DNA of 14,769 nucleotides, from positions 1-14,769 of the forward strand of contig USEH01000031.1 in assembly GCA_900553675.1 (NCBI GenBank). The letters are read 5' to 3'. A program made the position numbers and the translations under genes. Positions within the stretch are counted from its first letter, which is position 1. Each line of letters begins with the position of its first letter. The notes under the pieces are model-generated. The model made no database searches, was not told the DNA's origin, and saw only the letters and a program-made list of their open reading frames with translations. Source of the DNA: an uncultured Ruminococcus sp. Lineage in GTDB: Bacteria; Bacillota; Clostridia; Oscillospirales; Ruminococcaceae. This document shows, one piece after another, positions 1-6,256 of the stretch.

Positions 1-525
1 AACTCTCATGAGCAGCCACTCGTCCAGAATGAGCAGATCCGTTTTCTTCCACTGGGCCAGCACCTTCTTGAAGCTGCCTTGGCCTCTGGCAATAGCCAGT
101 TCTTCCAAGAGTTCCGGTAAGCGCACATATCTCACAGTGAAACCCTGCTTGCAGGCTTCCATACCCAGAGCGCAGCCGATATAGGTCTTACCACTTCCGG
201 TGGCACCCATAATGATGACATTGTGCCGCTCCCGGATATATTCACAGGTTCCCAGAACGTCAATAAGTGTTCTGTCCAGCAGACGGCCTGCGGTATAATT
301 GATATCGGTCAATGCCGCGTGAGGCTGGTCAAAGGCCGCCTGGTGGATGTTCCGCTTCAGGCGGTTGTTGTGTCTGCTCCAGTATTCTGCATCCACAATC
401 ATTGCAAGCCTTTCGTCAAAGGACAGATTTGCAACAGCAGGATCCTCCGTCTGCTGGCGGTAGGCATCCGCCATAGCGCTCATGCGCATCTTTACTAACT
501 TGTCATATGTAGGTTGATTCAGCAT
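1..525 (-). CDS. istB: IS21-family transposition helper ATPase IstB (3' end outside window)
   Basis: This is the AAA+ ATPase partner of the IstA transposase; it assists target selection and strand transfer. The start codon at 525 follows istA by 3 nt and is preceded by GGAGG, which lies inside the end of istA, so the two are likely translationally coupled. The visible 175 residues contain the N-terminal helical part (MLNQPTYDKLVKMRMSAMAD), a Walker A motif GATGSGKT around residues 116-123 and a Walker B motif LLILDEW around residues 164-170. Known IstB proteins are about 250 residues, so roughly the last third is missing beyond the left edge. No stop or frameshift is seen in the visible part. 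Confidence 0.93.
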   Translation of the reverse strand, partial: MLNQPTYDKLVKMRMSAMADAYRQQTEDPAVANLSFDERLAMIVDAEYWSRHNNRLKRNIHQAAFDQPHAALTDINYTAGRLLDRTLIDVLGTCEYIRERHNVIIMGATGSGKTYIGCALGMEACKQGFTVRYVRLPELLEELAIARGQGSFKKVLAQWKKTDLLILDEWLLMRV

Positions 526-528
526 AAT

Positions 529-2067
529 TTATTTCCTCCCATAATACGCAGCACCCCGGGTGAAGCCGTACTCGTTACCCACAGGCTTCTTCTCTGCGGG
601 GGTAATTTCCAACTTATCCTGCCCGGTTACAAGGATGTTCTTAATGCTCTTGTAACTGGGTTGGGGTGTGAACTGCAGGGCTCTGGCACAGGCATTTTCC
701 AGTCTGGTGACTGAATACTTGTCTGCCAGCTTCAGAAGGCCCATGCAGCTCTTATACCCCTGCTGCTGGATTTTGTGGGAGGTAAGAATTCCTTTTACAG
801 TGATTGCAGTGGCCGGACCGATGCTTTCTGCCCAGCGAATAAAACGGTCTCCATCCCACTGCAAATATTTCTGGTGGTCTTCCGGCATATGGGCTTCTAC
901 GGTGCTGTACTGACCGGGATGTCCATACAGCCGACGGTGTGAGGCAATTCTGTTCTGGTTGTAGAACACCTCAACCATGTTCTTTGTTAAACGCACATCT
1001 ACCTTCTGCTTGATGTATTCGTAGGGAACGGAGTATTGCATTTTCTCTACGCAGATGTGATAATTGTACTGGACGGTGGCCGCTCTCCACTGTGCCAGCT
1101 CGAATTGGGCAGTCGGCAGCTTGTGCAAAAAGGCTTTTTCCTGGCTTTGAAACACACTGTACCGGCTGCCTTCTCTTTTTGTAAAAGGTGTCTGGTTGTG
1201 CTCGTCCAACTTCTGCCGGACAGCCCGGTTCAGTTCCTCCAAAGAGAAAAACTTCCGGTTCCGCAGGGCTGCAATGATTCTGGTTGACACCACACCAACA
1301 GTGCCTTCCGCACTGCTCTTGTCCTTTGGCTTACGGACTCTGGCTGGAACTACAGCAGTATTGTAATGCTCTGCCAGTTCTCGGTAGGTTCGGTTGATCT
1401 GGGGTGTATACCAGTCTCCAGCGCGGTCTACACCGGTCTTGAGGTTGTCCGGTACCAGCATGACAGCAGAGCCGCCAAAATACTGGAACATATTGACATG
1501 GACATGGATCCAGTTCTCCATATCCATCCGCAGACAGCCTTCTGCGTAGGCATACATGCTGAAGGGCAGAACGCCAACAAACAGGTAGACGGGAATTGCT
1601 TCTCCGGTGTCCCGGTCCACGATGTACAGCTTGTCCCCGGCCCAGTCCACCTCAATCCGGTCACCGGGCTTTCTGGGGATGTGCATGGTGGCATGCTCTT
1701 TCTCTGCAAACTTCTGGAAATGGAAGCAGAACTGAGAGTACATGAAGGGCTGCTCGCCCAACTGGCGGCATTCCTCGCAATACTCCATCCAGAGCAGCTT
1801 AAGGGTGACACCGCTGCGGGTCAACTCTTTGGATACCTTCTCGAAGTCCGGCATCCGGCGAAGAGATGCATGTTCCTGCTTCTCTGGAAACAGCAACCGT
1901 TCCAAATCTGCATCCGTTTCCACATCCAGCGGCCAGGTGAGATTGGCTGTGCTGGCCCGCTGCAGGACGGCTGCAACGGTATTTCTGGAACACCTACAGC
2001 TTTGTGCGATGCTCCGTTGGCTGATCCCTTGGCTGTGGAGCCTGAGGATCTGACGATATTGGGTCAT
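529..2067 (-). CDS. istA: IS21-family transposase IstA
   Basis: This is a DDE transposase that cuts and joins the ends of the insertion sequence. The 512-residue length is normal for the family. An N-terminal helix-turn-helix (about residues 5-38, SQRSIAQSCRCSRNTVAAVL) precedes the catalytic rve core. The likely catalytic residues are D141 in IEVDWAGD, D207 in VPDNLK and E254 in KDKSSAEG. A C-terminal beta-barrel-like segment follows (about 340-400). The start at 2067 has GGAGG seven bases upstream. The frame is intact, so the transposase could be active. Long plus-strand open frames over this gene are shadows of its GC-rich codons. Confidence 0.95.
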   Translation of the reverse strand: MTQYRQILRLHSQGISQRSIAQSCRCSRNTVAAVLQRASTANLTWPLDVETDADLERLLFPEKQEHASLRRMPDFEKVSKELTRSGVTLKLLWMEYCEECRQLGEQPFMYSQFCFHFQKFAEKEHATMHIPRKPGDRIEVDWAGDKLYIVDRDTGEAIPVYLFVGVLPFSMYAYAEGCLRMDMENWIHVHVNMFQYFGGSAVMLVPDNLKTGVDRAGDWYTPQINRTYRELAEHYNTAVVPARVRKPKDKSSAEGTVGVVSTRIIAALRNRKFFSLEELNRAVRQKLDEHNQTPFTKREGSRYSVFQSQEKAFLHKLPTAQFELAQWRAATVQYNYHICVEKMQYSVPYEYIKQKVDVRLTKNMVEVFYNQNRIASHRRLYGHPGQYSTVEAHMPEDHQKYLQWDGDRFIRWAESIGPATAITVKGILTSHKIQQQGYKSCMGLLKLADKYSVTRLENACARALQFTPQPSYKSIKNILVTGQDKLEITPAEKKPVGNEYGFTRGAAYYGRK

Positions 2068-2080
2068 ATGATGACCTCCC

Positions 2081-2125
2081 TATAATAGATTCGTACAGAA
2101 AACGACTGCACGTGACTCTATTATA
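2081..2125. promoter_or_regulatory. istA upstream region: -10 box and 9-bp inverted repeat
   Basis: On the minus strand a TATAAT box (2125-2120) could serve istA. The matching -35 (TTTCCG, 17 bp further up) is poor and falls inside the terminal repeats. TATAATAGA at 2081-2089 and its perfect inverted copy at 2117-2125 are 27 bp apart; one arm abuts the istA ribosome site and the other contains the -10 box. The symmetry suggests a protein-binding site or a mirrored promoter, but this is inference. Confidence 0.4.
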
Positions 2126-2126
2126 C

Positions 2127-2214
2127 GGGTGGCTCTGACCGCCGGAAAGGGTGGCTCCCGAGAAACGGAACGGTGGCTCTCACCGCCCGGACTGGGTGCT
2201 CTCAAACGCCGGAA
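2127..2214. repeat. Four 22-bp direct repeats at the istA end of the IS
   Basis: Copies start at 2127, 2149, 2171 and 2193 with an exact 22-bp period. Each opens with a GGTGGCTC-like core (GGGTGGCTC, GGGTGGCTC, CGGTGGCTC, TGGGTGCTC) and closes with a CCGGAA-like core. A further 6 bp, TATTCA, leads to the outer tip. IS21-family ends carry multiple repeats bound by IstA; a spacing of about two helical turns would put the bound proteins on one face. The copies differ by several bases, with the second the most diverged. Confidence 0.85.
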
Positions 2215-2220
2215 TATTCA

Positions 2221-2368
2221 GTCCACCTTTATCGAATGTATCATTTACAAGCCTATGCAAGAAAATTAGGAACAATTCGTAAATATTTGGCGTACCTACT
2301 TCCATTTTTGCGGACTTTATGTTATAATACTTATAGATACATAACATATAGCTTCGGGAGGACACGTT
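2221..2368 (+). promoter_or_regulatory. Upstream region of the skin-like recombinase with extended -10 promoter
   Basis: Between the IS tip and the recombinase start I see TGTTATAAT at 2320-2328, an extended -10 of sigma-A type. At 17-bp spacing the -35 is poor (TTCCAT, 2300-2305). GGGAGG at 2356-2361 is a strong ribosome site seven bases before the ATG at 2369. I looked for a mother-cell sigma-E pattern (CATACANT with an ATATT-type -35) and found only weak partial matches. Transcription from within the IS cannot be excluded. Confidence 0.5.
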
Positions 2369-4186
2369 ATGAAAGCTAAAAACATACAGCAGTTTGTAAT
2401 ATATTCAAGAAAATCTAAGTTTACAGGCAAGGGCGAAAGCATTGAAAATCAGATTGAAATGTGCCGTCAGTATATTGCCACGCATTACAGCCAAGAAGAA
2501 GCTGATGCTGCACTCGTCTATGAAGATGAGGGCTTTTCGGGTGGTACGCTTGAACGCCCGAAGTTTAAGAAAATGATGAGTGATTCGCAGAAAATCAAGT
2601 TTGCCGCTATCGTGGTGTACCGTCTTGACCGTATCAGCCGTAATATCGGAGATTTTGCAAAGCTGATTGAGGATTTGGCAGACCGCGAAATTGGTTTTAT
2701 ATCTATCCGCGAACAATTTGATACTTCGTCCCCGATGGGACGCGCCATGATGTATATTGCCTCCGTGTTCTCGCAGTTGGAGCGCGAAACCATTGCAGAG
2801 CGTATCAGAGATAATATGCACGAACTATCTAAAACAGGACGTTGGCTCGGCGGCACTACTCCCACGGGCTACGAATCGGAGAGTATTTCCAACGTAACTG
2901 TGGACGGCAAAACCCGTAAGGCTTGCAAGCTGAAAATCATTCCCGAAGAAATCAATTTGGTCAAGCTGATTTTTGATAAATTCATTGAAACAGGCTCACT
3001 CACGAAAACAGATCAATTTCTCATGCAGGGACGCTATAAGACAAAGCGCGGAAAGACCTTTACCCGTTTTGCCATTAAGGGTATTCTTTCCAATCCTGTT
3101 TATATGATTGCTGACGAGGACGCTTATAATTACCTCGTTGAAAACGATGTTGATCTTTTCTCGGAAAAAGAAGCGTTTGACGGCAAACACGGCATTATGG
3201 CATACAACCGTACATTACAGCGTCCTGGTAAGGCAACACAGGAAAAGCCCATGAATGAATGGATTGTTTCTGTCGGTAAGCACAAAGGCGTTATCCCCGG
3301 TGCTGTTTGGGTGAAGGTGCAAAACTTGTTGGAGCTGAATAAATCCAAGAGCTATCGCAAGCCGCGTAGCAACGTTGCTCTCTTGTCTGGAATCCTCTAT
3401 TGCGGAAAATGCGGTGATTATATGCGCCCGAAACTGTCTGACCGTCTGACTGCAACGGGTGATCCGATCTACACCTATCTTTGCACTACCAAAGAGCGTA
3501 GCAGAAGTCATGTGTGCGATATGAAGAACGCCAACGGCAATATGCTTGACGCAAAAATTATTGCCACGGTTAAGAGCTTCGGCAAACAAAGCTCCGATAT
3601 GGCAAAACAGATTACACAGACCAAGAAGCGTATCAATGGCAACCGTGAGGGCTATGACGCAGAGGTCGCAAAAGTTAAATCCCAGATTGAGGATAACGAA
3701 AAAGATATTAAGGCACTCGTTATCTCACTTGGCAAGACCGAGGGTACAAATGCCGAGAAATATATCCTGGAACAGATTGACGAGCTTCACGAAAAGGGCG
3801 AAGGCTTGAAGAAACGCCTTACCGAGCTTGAAGCAATTATGCAGCAGCACGATCTTGCGGAAATCGAATTTGACCTTATCCGTCAGTTGCTTTCTACTAT
3901 GGGTGAGAATATCGAGGAATACAGCGTTGAGCAAAAACGTGCCGCCATCAGAACATTTATCCGTAAAATCGTATGGGACGGCGAAAACGCCCATGTGTAT
4001 CTGTTCCACAATGACGGGGACTATGAATTTCCCAACCCGCCCGATGGTGGAAATACCCCCAATAATGACAAAAATCCTAACGGGGATTCGTCAGAATATG
4101 ACGAGCCGTTAGGAGAGGATAGCGAACGAAATACTTATGCACTTCCGAGCCTTAAAGAAAACCGCGCAGGATGTTCACTTCGATGA
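2369..4186 (+). CDS. Large serine recombinase, likely SpoIVCA-type excisionase of the sigK element
   Basis: This is a 605-residue large serine recombinase that probably excises the element splitting sigK. The N-terminal resolvase domain (about 8-150) has the YSRKS motif with Arg14 and the nucleophile candidate Ser16, plus YRLDRISRN and the SQLERETIAERIRDNM helix. A recombinase domain follows (TGYES and beyond, to about 320). Next is a zinc ribbon with CGKCG near 349 and further cysteines in YLCTT and VCDM, then a lysine/glutamate-rich coiled coil (about 415-500). The last 20 or so residues (from about 586) are encoded beyond the inferred crossover, in sigK DNA read in another frame. The name SpoIVCA is a functional guess from context; a phage-type integrase that merely landed in sigK is the alternative. 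Confidence 0.88.
   Translation: MKAKNIQQFVIYSRKSKFTGKGESIENQIEMCRQYIATHYSQEEADAALVYEDEGFSGGTLERPKFKKMMSDSQKIKFAAIVVYRLDRISRNIGDFAKLIEDLADREIGFISIREQFDTSSPMGRAMMYIASVFSQLERETIAERIRDNMHELSKTGRWLGGTTPTGYESESISNVTVDGKTRKACKLKIIPEEINLVKLIFDKFIETGSLTKTDQFLMQGRYKTKRGKTFTRFAIKGILSNPVYMIADEDAYNYLVENDVDLFSEKEAFDGKHGIMAYNRTLQRPGKATQEKPMNEWIVSVGKHKGVIPGAVWVKVQNLLELNKSKSYRKPRSNVALLSGILYCGKCGDYMRPKLSDRLTATGDPIYTYLCTTKERSRSHVCDMKNANGNMLDAKIIATVKSFGKQSSDMAKQITQTKKRINGNREGYDAEVAKVKSQIEDNEKDIKALVISLGKTEGTNAEKYILEQIDELHEKGEGLKKRLTELEAIMQQHDLAEIEFDLIRQLLSTMGENIEEYSVEQKRAAIRTFIRKIVWDGENAHVYLFHNDGDYEFPNPPDGGNTPNNDKNPNGDSSEYDEPLGEDSERNTYALPSLKENRAGCSLR
4119..4145 (+). other. Inferred recombination (att) junction inside sigK
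   Basis: In the sigma-K frame the codons read I-A-N-E-I-L-M-H-F-R from 4119; a stop codon (TAG) lies at 4110-4112. Bacillus sigma-K reads CIENEILMHLRALKK here, and its crossover is recalled as the AATGA of the Asn-Glu codons. The equivalent bases here are AACGA at 4125-4129. Agreement with sigma-K starts at this point, with Ala in place of Glu just before it. The exact core cannot be fixed without the other junction. Confidence 0.65.
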
Positions 4187-4547
4187 GCCTATAGACACCG
4201 ACAAAGACGGCAACCAGTTAACCTTAAAGGACATAATCGCGGTGGATGGCGACGTCTGCGACGAGGTGGAGCTGAATCTCGGCGCGCGCCAGCTGTATAA
4301 TCTTATAGAAACCAAGCTCGACGAGCGCGAAAAGCTTATAATTGTCCTGCGGTACGGCTTGTATTCAAAAAAGCCGCTCACTCAGCGGGAGGCGGCTCAG
4401 CTTCTGGGAATATCCCGCAGCTATGTATCACGTATAGAAAAAAGGGCGATAGATAAGCTTGCCGAGGAAATGAAGTGTGAAGAAGACGACGAGGACCACA
4501 AAGACGATAAGGAAGATAAGGACAAAAAGGACAAAAAAGACAGCTAA
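4125..4547 (+). CDS. sigK: Sporulation sigma factor sigma-K, C-terminal half (split gene)
   Basis: This encodes the C-terminal half of the late mother-cell sigma factor of sporulation. NEILMHFRALKKTAQDV and DPID-like DEPIDTDKDGN match the region 3 stretch of sigma-K; ALKKT distinguishes it from sigma-E, as I recall the two. Region 4 follows, with LDEREKLIIVLRYGL and the helix-turn-helix LTQREAAQLLGISRSYVSRI. Region 1.2-2 and any start are absent. The ATG at 4137 is an internal sigma-K codon and lacks a ribosome site at proper distance, so this half should be silent until excision joins it to the 5' half. The C-terminus carries an unusual charged tail (EEDDEDHKDDKEDKDKKD...). The gene is followed by a terminator. 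Confidence 0.87.
   Translation, partial: NEILMHFRALKKTAQDVHFDEPIDTDKDGNQLTLKDIIAVDGDVCDEVELNLGARQLYNLIETKLDEREKLIIVLRYGLYSKKPLTQREAAQLLGISRSYVSRIEKRAIDKLAEEMKCEEDDEDHKDDKEDKDKKDKKDS
4506..4541 (+). repeat. Four imperfect 9-bp repeats encoding the charged sigma-K tail
   Basis: The units GATAAGGAA, GATAAGGAC, AAAAAGGAC and AAAAAAGAC stand in tandem and encode DKE-DKD-KKD-KKD just before the final Ser and stop. The pattern looks like slippage-driven expansion of a lysine/aspartate tail that is absent from Bacillus sigma-K as I recall it. Confidence 0.75.
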
Positions 4548-4552
4548 CCAAA

Positions 4553-4595
4553 ATCAAGGCTTGCCGGAAGCTATGGCAAGCCTTGATATATTTCA
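4553..4595. terminator. Bidirectional terminator between sigK and tspO
   Basis: ATCAAGGCTTGCC (4553-4565) pairs perfectly with GGCAAGCCTTGAT (4575-4587), giving a 13-bp stem with a 9-base loop. The plus-strand side continues into a moderately T-rich ATATTTCATTATTT. The minus-strand side continues TTTGG. It lies between two convergent genes and can serve both. Confidence 0.85.
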
Positions 4596-5072
4596 TTATT
4601 TATTCAGTACGGCAACCCCGATGTTCAGATATAGTGCAAACAGGCACCACACAAGATACGGCACTAAAAGCAGTCCGGCGGTTTTGTTCAGCTTGTAGAA
4701 CTCTATAAGATTCGAGATTACCAGCAGTATCAGCACTCCCAGAACTATTGCTGCCGCAGTGTAGTATTCAAACCGGAAGAAAACTATCGGCCAGCAGAAG
4801 TTTACAAAAAGCTGATAGCAATATGCCTTAAGCGCGTCGTTGAATTTGTATTCAGATTCTTTGTAGATAAGATAGCTCGCAATGCCTATCATGACATAAA
4901 GAATCGTCCAGACGACAGGGAACAGCCAGTCGGGAGGGGAGAGCGGAGGCTTTTCAAAGCTTGCTTTCGTCCCTCCCGAAATAAGCGTTGAAAGTCCGCC
5001 GACGGCTAAAGGTATTACAATGGCGATTATCAGCATGACAATATTGTTCTTTTTGTTTTTGGTATCGGTCAA
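4596..5072 (-). CDS. TspO/MBR family membrane protein
   Basis: This is a five-helix membrane protein of the translocator/benzodiazepine-receptor family, which binds porphyrins and related tetrapyrroles. Family hallmarks are KPPLSPPDWLFPVVWTILYVMIG, then QLFVNFCWPIVFF and the C-terminal VPYLVWCLFALYLNIGVAVLN. Five hydrophobic segments can be seen. I choose the TTG at 5072 as start because AAGGA lies nine bases upstream (5086-5082), giving 158 residues, the usual size. The ATG at 5117 would add 15 residues, lacks a ribosome site and would overlap the divergent queH promoter. The role in this organism is unknown; tetrapyrrole or stress-related functions are described for bacterial relatives. Confidence 0.92.
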   Translation of the reverse strand: MTDTKNKKNNIVMLIIAIVIPLAVGGLSTLISGGTKASFEKPPLSPPDWLFPVVWTILYVMIGIASYLIYKESEYKFNDALKAYCYQLFVNFCWPIVFFRFEYYTAAAIVLGVLILLVISNLIEFYKLNKTAGLLLVPYLVWCLFALYLNIGVAVLNK

Positions 5073-5110
5073 AATAATCAGTCCTTTCAAGCATATTTTA
5101 TGTACAACTG

Positions 5111-5139
5111 TGGACAAAAATACATTTTAGTGCTATAAT
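5111..5139 (+). promoter_or_regulatory. Sigma-A promoter of queH operon
   Basis: TGGACA (5111-5116), a 17-bp spacer and TATAAT (5134-5139) preceded by TGC form a near-ideal extended -10 promoter. Transcription would start near 5146, giving a leader of about 40 nt before the queH ATG at 5187. Confidence 0.85.
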
Positions 5140-5186
5140 ATCGCATAGTGGTAACGAAAATATCCCTAAAAACAAGGAGTGAAAGC

Positions 5187-5756
5187 ATGAATACACTTAT
5201 GCATATCTGTTGCGCACCCTGCTCTTATATGTGTATAGAGACTTTGCGCTCGGAAAACATAGATATCACAGGCTTTTGGTACAACCCCAACATCCACCCA
5301 TTTCAGGAATACAAGGCGCGGCGGGATACTCTTATTATGCACGCAAAAAACGTTAATATGCCGCTTGTGACGGTGGATGACTACGGTCTGCGCGAATTTG
5401 TGCGGCTGGTGTATCCGAATTTAGAGGACAGGTGCGGCAAGTGCTACGACATCCGCCTTGAAAAAGCCGCGAAATACGCCGCCGAAAACGGCTTCGACAG
5501 CTTTACTACCTCGCTTTTGATAAGCCCATATCAGCGGCACGAGGTTATTATCTCGGTAGCTCAGGAAAAGGCGAAAAAGTACGGCGTTGAGTTTTTGTAT
5601 CGCGATTTCCGACCGTATTTCCGAGAGGGTCAGCGTAAGGCGCGCGAGGTAGGGTATTATATGCAGAAATACTGTGGTTGTGTGTTCAGCGAGGAAGAAA
5701 GGTACGCAAAGCAGGTCAAGCACGAGGGTGCGATTCAAATATATCCGGAGAAATAA
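5187..5756 (+). CDS. queH: Epoxyqueuosine reductase QueH (DUF208 family)
   Basis: QueH reduces epoxyqueuosine to queuosine in tRNA, the last step of queuosine synthesis, using an iron-sulfur centre. It is the non-homologous replacement of the cobalamin-dependent QueG. The 189-residue protein carries the family cysteines in HICCAPCS (about residues 6-13), RCGKCYDIRLEKAA (about 76-89) and YCGCVFSEEE (about 156-165), plus the core FTTSLLISPYQRHEVI and FLYRDFRPYF. AAGGAG at 5174-5179 picks the ATG at 5187 over an upstream GTG at 5148. It heads a two-gene unit with the SRPBCC gene 21 nt downstream. No other queuosine gene is in view. Confidence 0.93.
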   Translation: MNTLMHICCAPCSYMCIETLRSENIDITGFWYNPNIHPFQEYKARRDTLIMHAKNVNMPLVTVDDYGLREFVRLVYPNLEDRCGKCYDIRLEKAAKYAAENGFDSFTTSLLISPYQRHEVIISVAQEKAKKYGVEFLYRDFRPYFREGQRKAREVGYYMQKYCGCVFSEEERYAKQVKHEGAIQIYPEK

Positions 5757-5777
5757 ATAAAAGTGGGGAATCGAAAA

Positions 5778-6176
5778 ATGACAGTATCAACCATAAAAGC
5801 CATCTTTGAAAGCGATATAAACAAGGTCTGGGAGACTGTGACTAACCTTAAGGACTGCTCTTGGCGGAGCGATTTAAGCTCTGTCGAGATACTAAGCGAG
5901 AATCAGTTTGTGGAGCACGACAAAAGCGGCTATGCAACCAAGTTTACCATCACCTGCACCAAGCTCCTTGAGCGCTGGGAGTTTGATATGGAAAACGGCA
6001 ATATGAGTGGTCACTGGGTCGGAGCCTTTACCAAAGTGGGCGAGAACACAGAAATAGAATTTACCGAATCGGTCGAGGCGAAAAAGCTAATTATGAAGCC
6101 GTTTGTAAAAGCGTATCTCAAAAAGCAGCAGGCGCAGTATATTTCCGACCTGCGCAAAGCGCTGAGCGGCAAATAG
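5778..6176 (+). CDS. SRPBCC (START/polyketide-cyclase-like) domain protein
   Basis: A 132-residue protein with the pattern of the SRPBCC ligand-binding fold: an N-terminal strand TVSTIKAIFESDINKVWETVTNL, a central strand set with WEFDMENGNMSGHWVGAFTKV, and a long C-terminal helix LIMKPFVKAYLKKQQAQYISDLRKAL. Such proteins bind hydrophobic ligands; the ligand cannot be predicted here. The ATG at 5778 with GTGGGG seven to twelve bases upstream is preferred over the GTG at 5763. It is probably cotranscribed with queH and followed by a strong terminator. There is no evidence that it acts in queuosine synthesis. Confidence 0.8.
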   Translation: MTVSTIKAIFESDINKVWETVTNLKDCSWRSDLSSVEILSENQFVEHDKSGYATKFTITCTKLLERWEFDMENGNMSGHWVGAFTKVGENTEIEFTESVEAKKLIMKPFVKAYLKKQQAQYISDLRKALSGK

Positions 6177-6198
6177 CCTATAAAAAATTCCATATGAC

Positions 6199-6246
6199 AA
6201 AGCCCAAGCACTGTAGAATCGCACGGTACTTGGGCTTTATTTTTTT
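6199..6246 (+). terminator. Rho-independent terminator after the queH operon
   Basis: AAAGCCCAAG (6199-6208) pairs with CTTGGGCTTT (6229-6238), with a partly self-pairing 20-base loop, and is followed by a run of seven T. It lies 22 nt past the SRPBCC stop. The convergent NUDIX gene ends 11 nt further on. Confidence 0.9.
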
Positions 6247-6256
6247 ATTTGGGAGA

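Larger units (their letters stand above)
1..2220 (-). mobile_element. IS21-family insertion sequence, istA end complete, istB end cut by window
   Basis: The element carries the istA-istB pair transcribed leftward. Upstream of istA lie four 22-bp direct repeats, followed by a tip that reads TGAATATTCC on the minus strand. IS21-family ends begin with TG and carry several internal repeats, so I place the outer end at about 2220. The other end is outside the window, so the target duplication cannot be read. The region looks more GC-rich than the recombinase gene to its right, which fits a later arrival. The element is nested in the inferred sigK intervening element. Confidence 0.85.
1..4125. mobile_element. 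Right-hand part of a sigK intervening (skin-like) element
   Basis: I infer that everything from beyond the left edge up to about 4125 is an element inserted into sigK. What is seen: a large serine recombinase gene ends across the point where sigma-K coding sequence begins, and no sigma-K N-terminal half precedes it. What is known: in Bacillus subtilis and some clostridia sigK is split by an element that a serine recombinase removes in the mother cell. The left boundary and the 5' half of sigK are outside the window, so the size is unknown. An IS21-family element is nested inside it. It could instead be a decayed insertion that no longer excises. Confidence 0.72.

Noticed and set aside
1366..2085. 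239-codon plus-strand open frame over istA
   Set aside because: It is antisense to a clear DDE transposase, has no family resemblance, and is explained by the GC-rich codons of istA.
2268..2350. Sigma-E promoter for the skin-type recombinase
   Set aside because: AAATATT and CATAACAT give only partial matches and do not stand at correct spacing to partners.
4137..4547. Free-standing 136-residue sigma factor starting at the ATG 4137
   Set aside because: The ATG is the internal Met of ILMHFRALKK; sigma-K homology extends upstream of it to about 4125 and there is no properly spaced ribosome site.
5073..5117. Upstream ATG start for the TspO protein
   Set aside because: It adds a non-hydrophobic lead, lacks a ribosome site and overlaps the divergent queH promoter; the TTG at 5072 has AAGGA at good distance.
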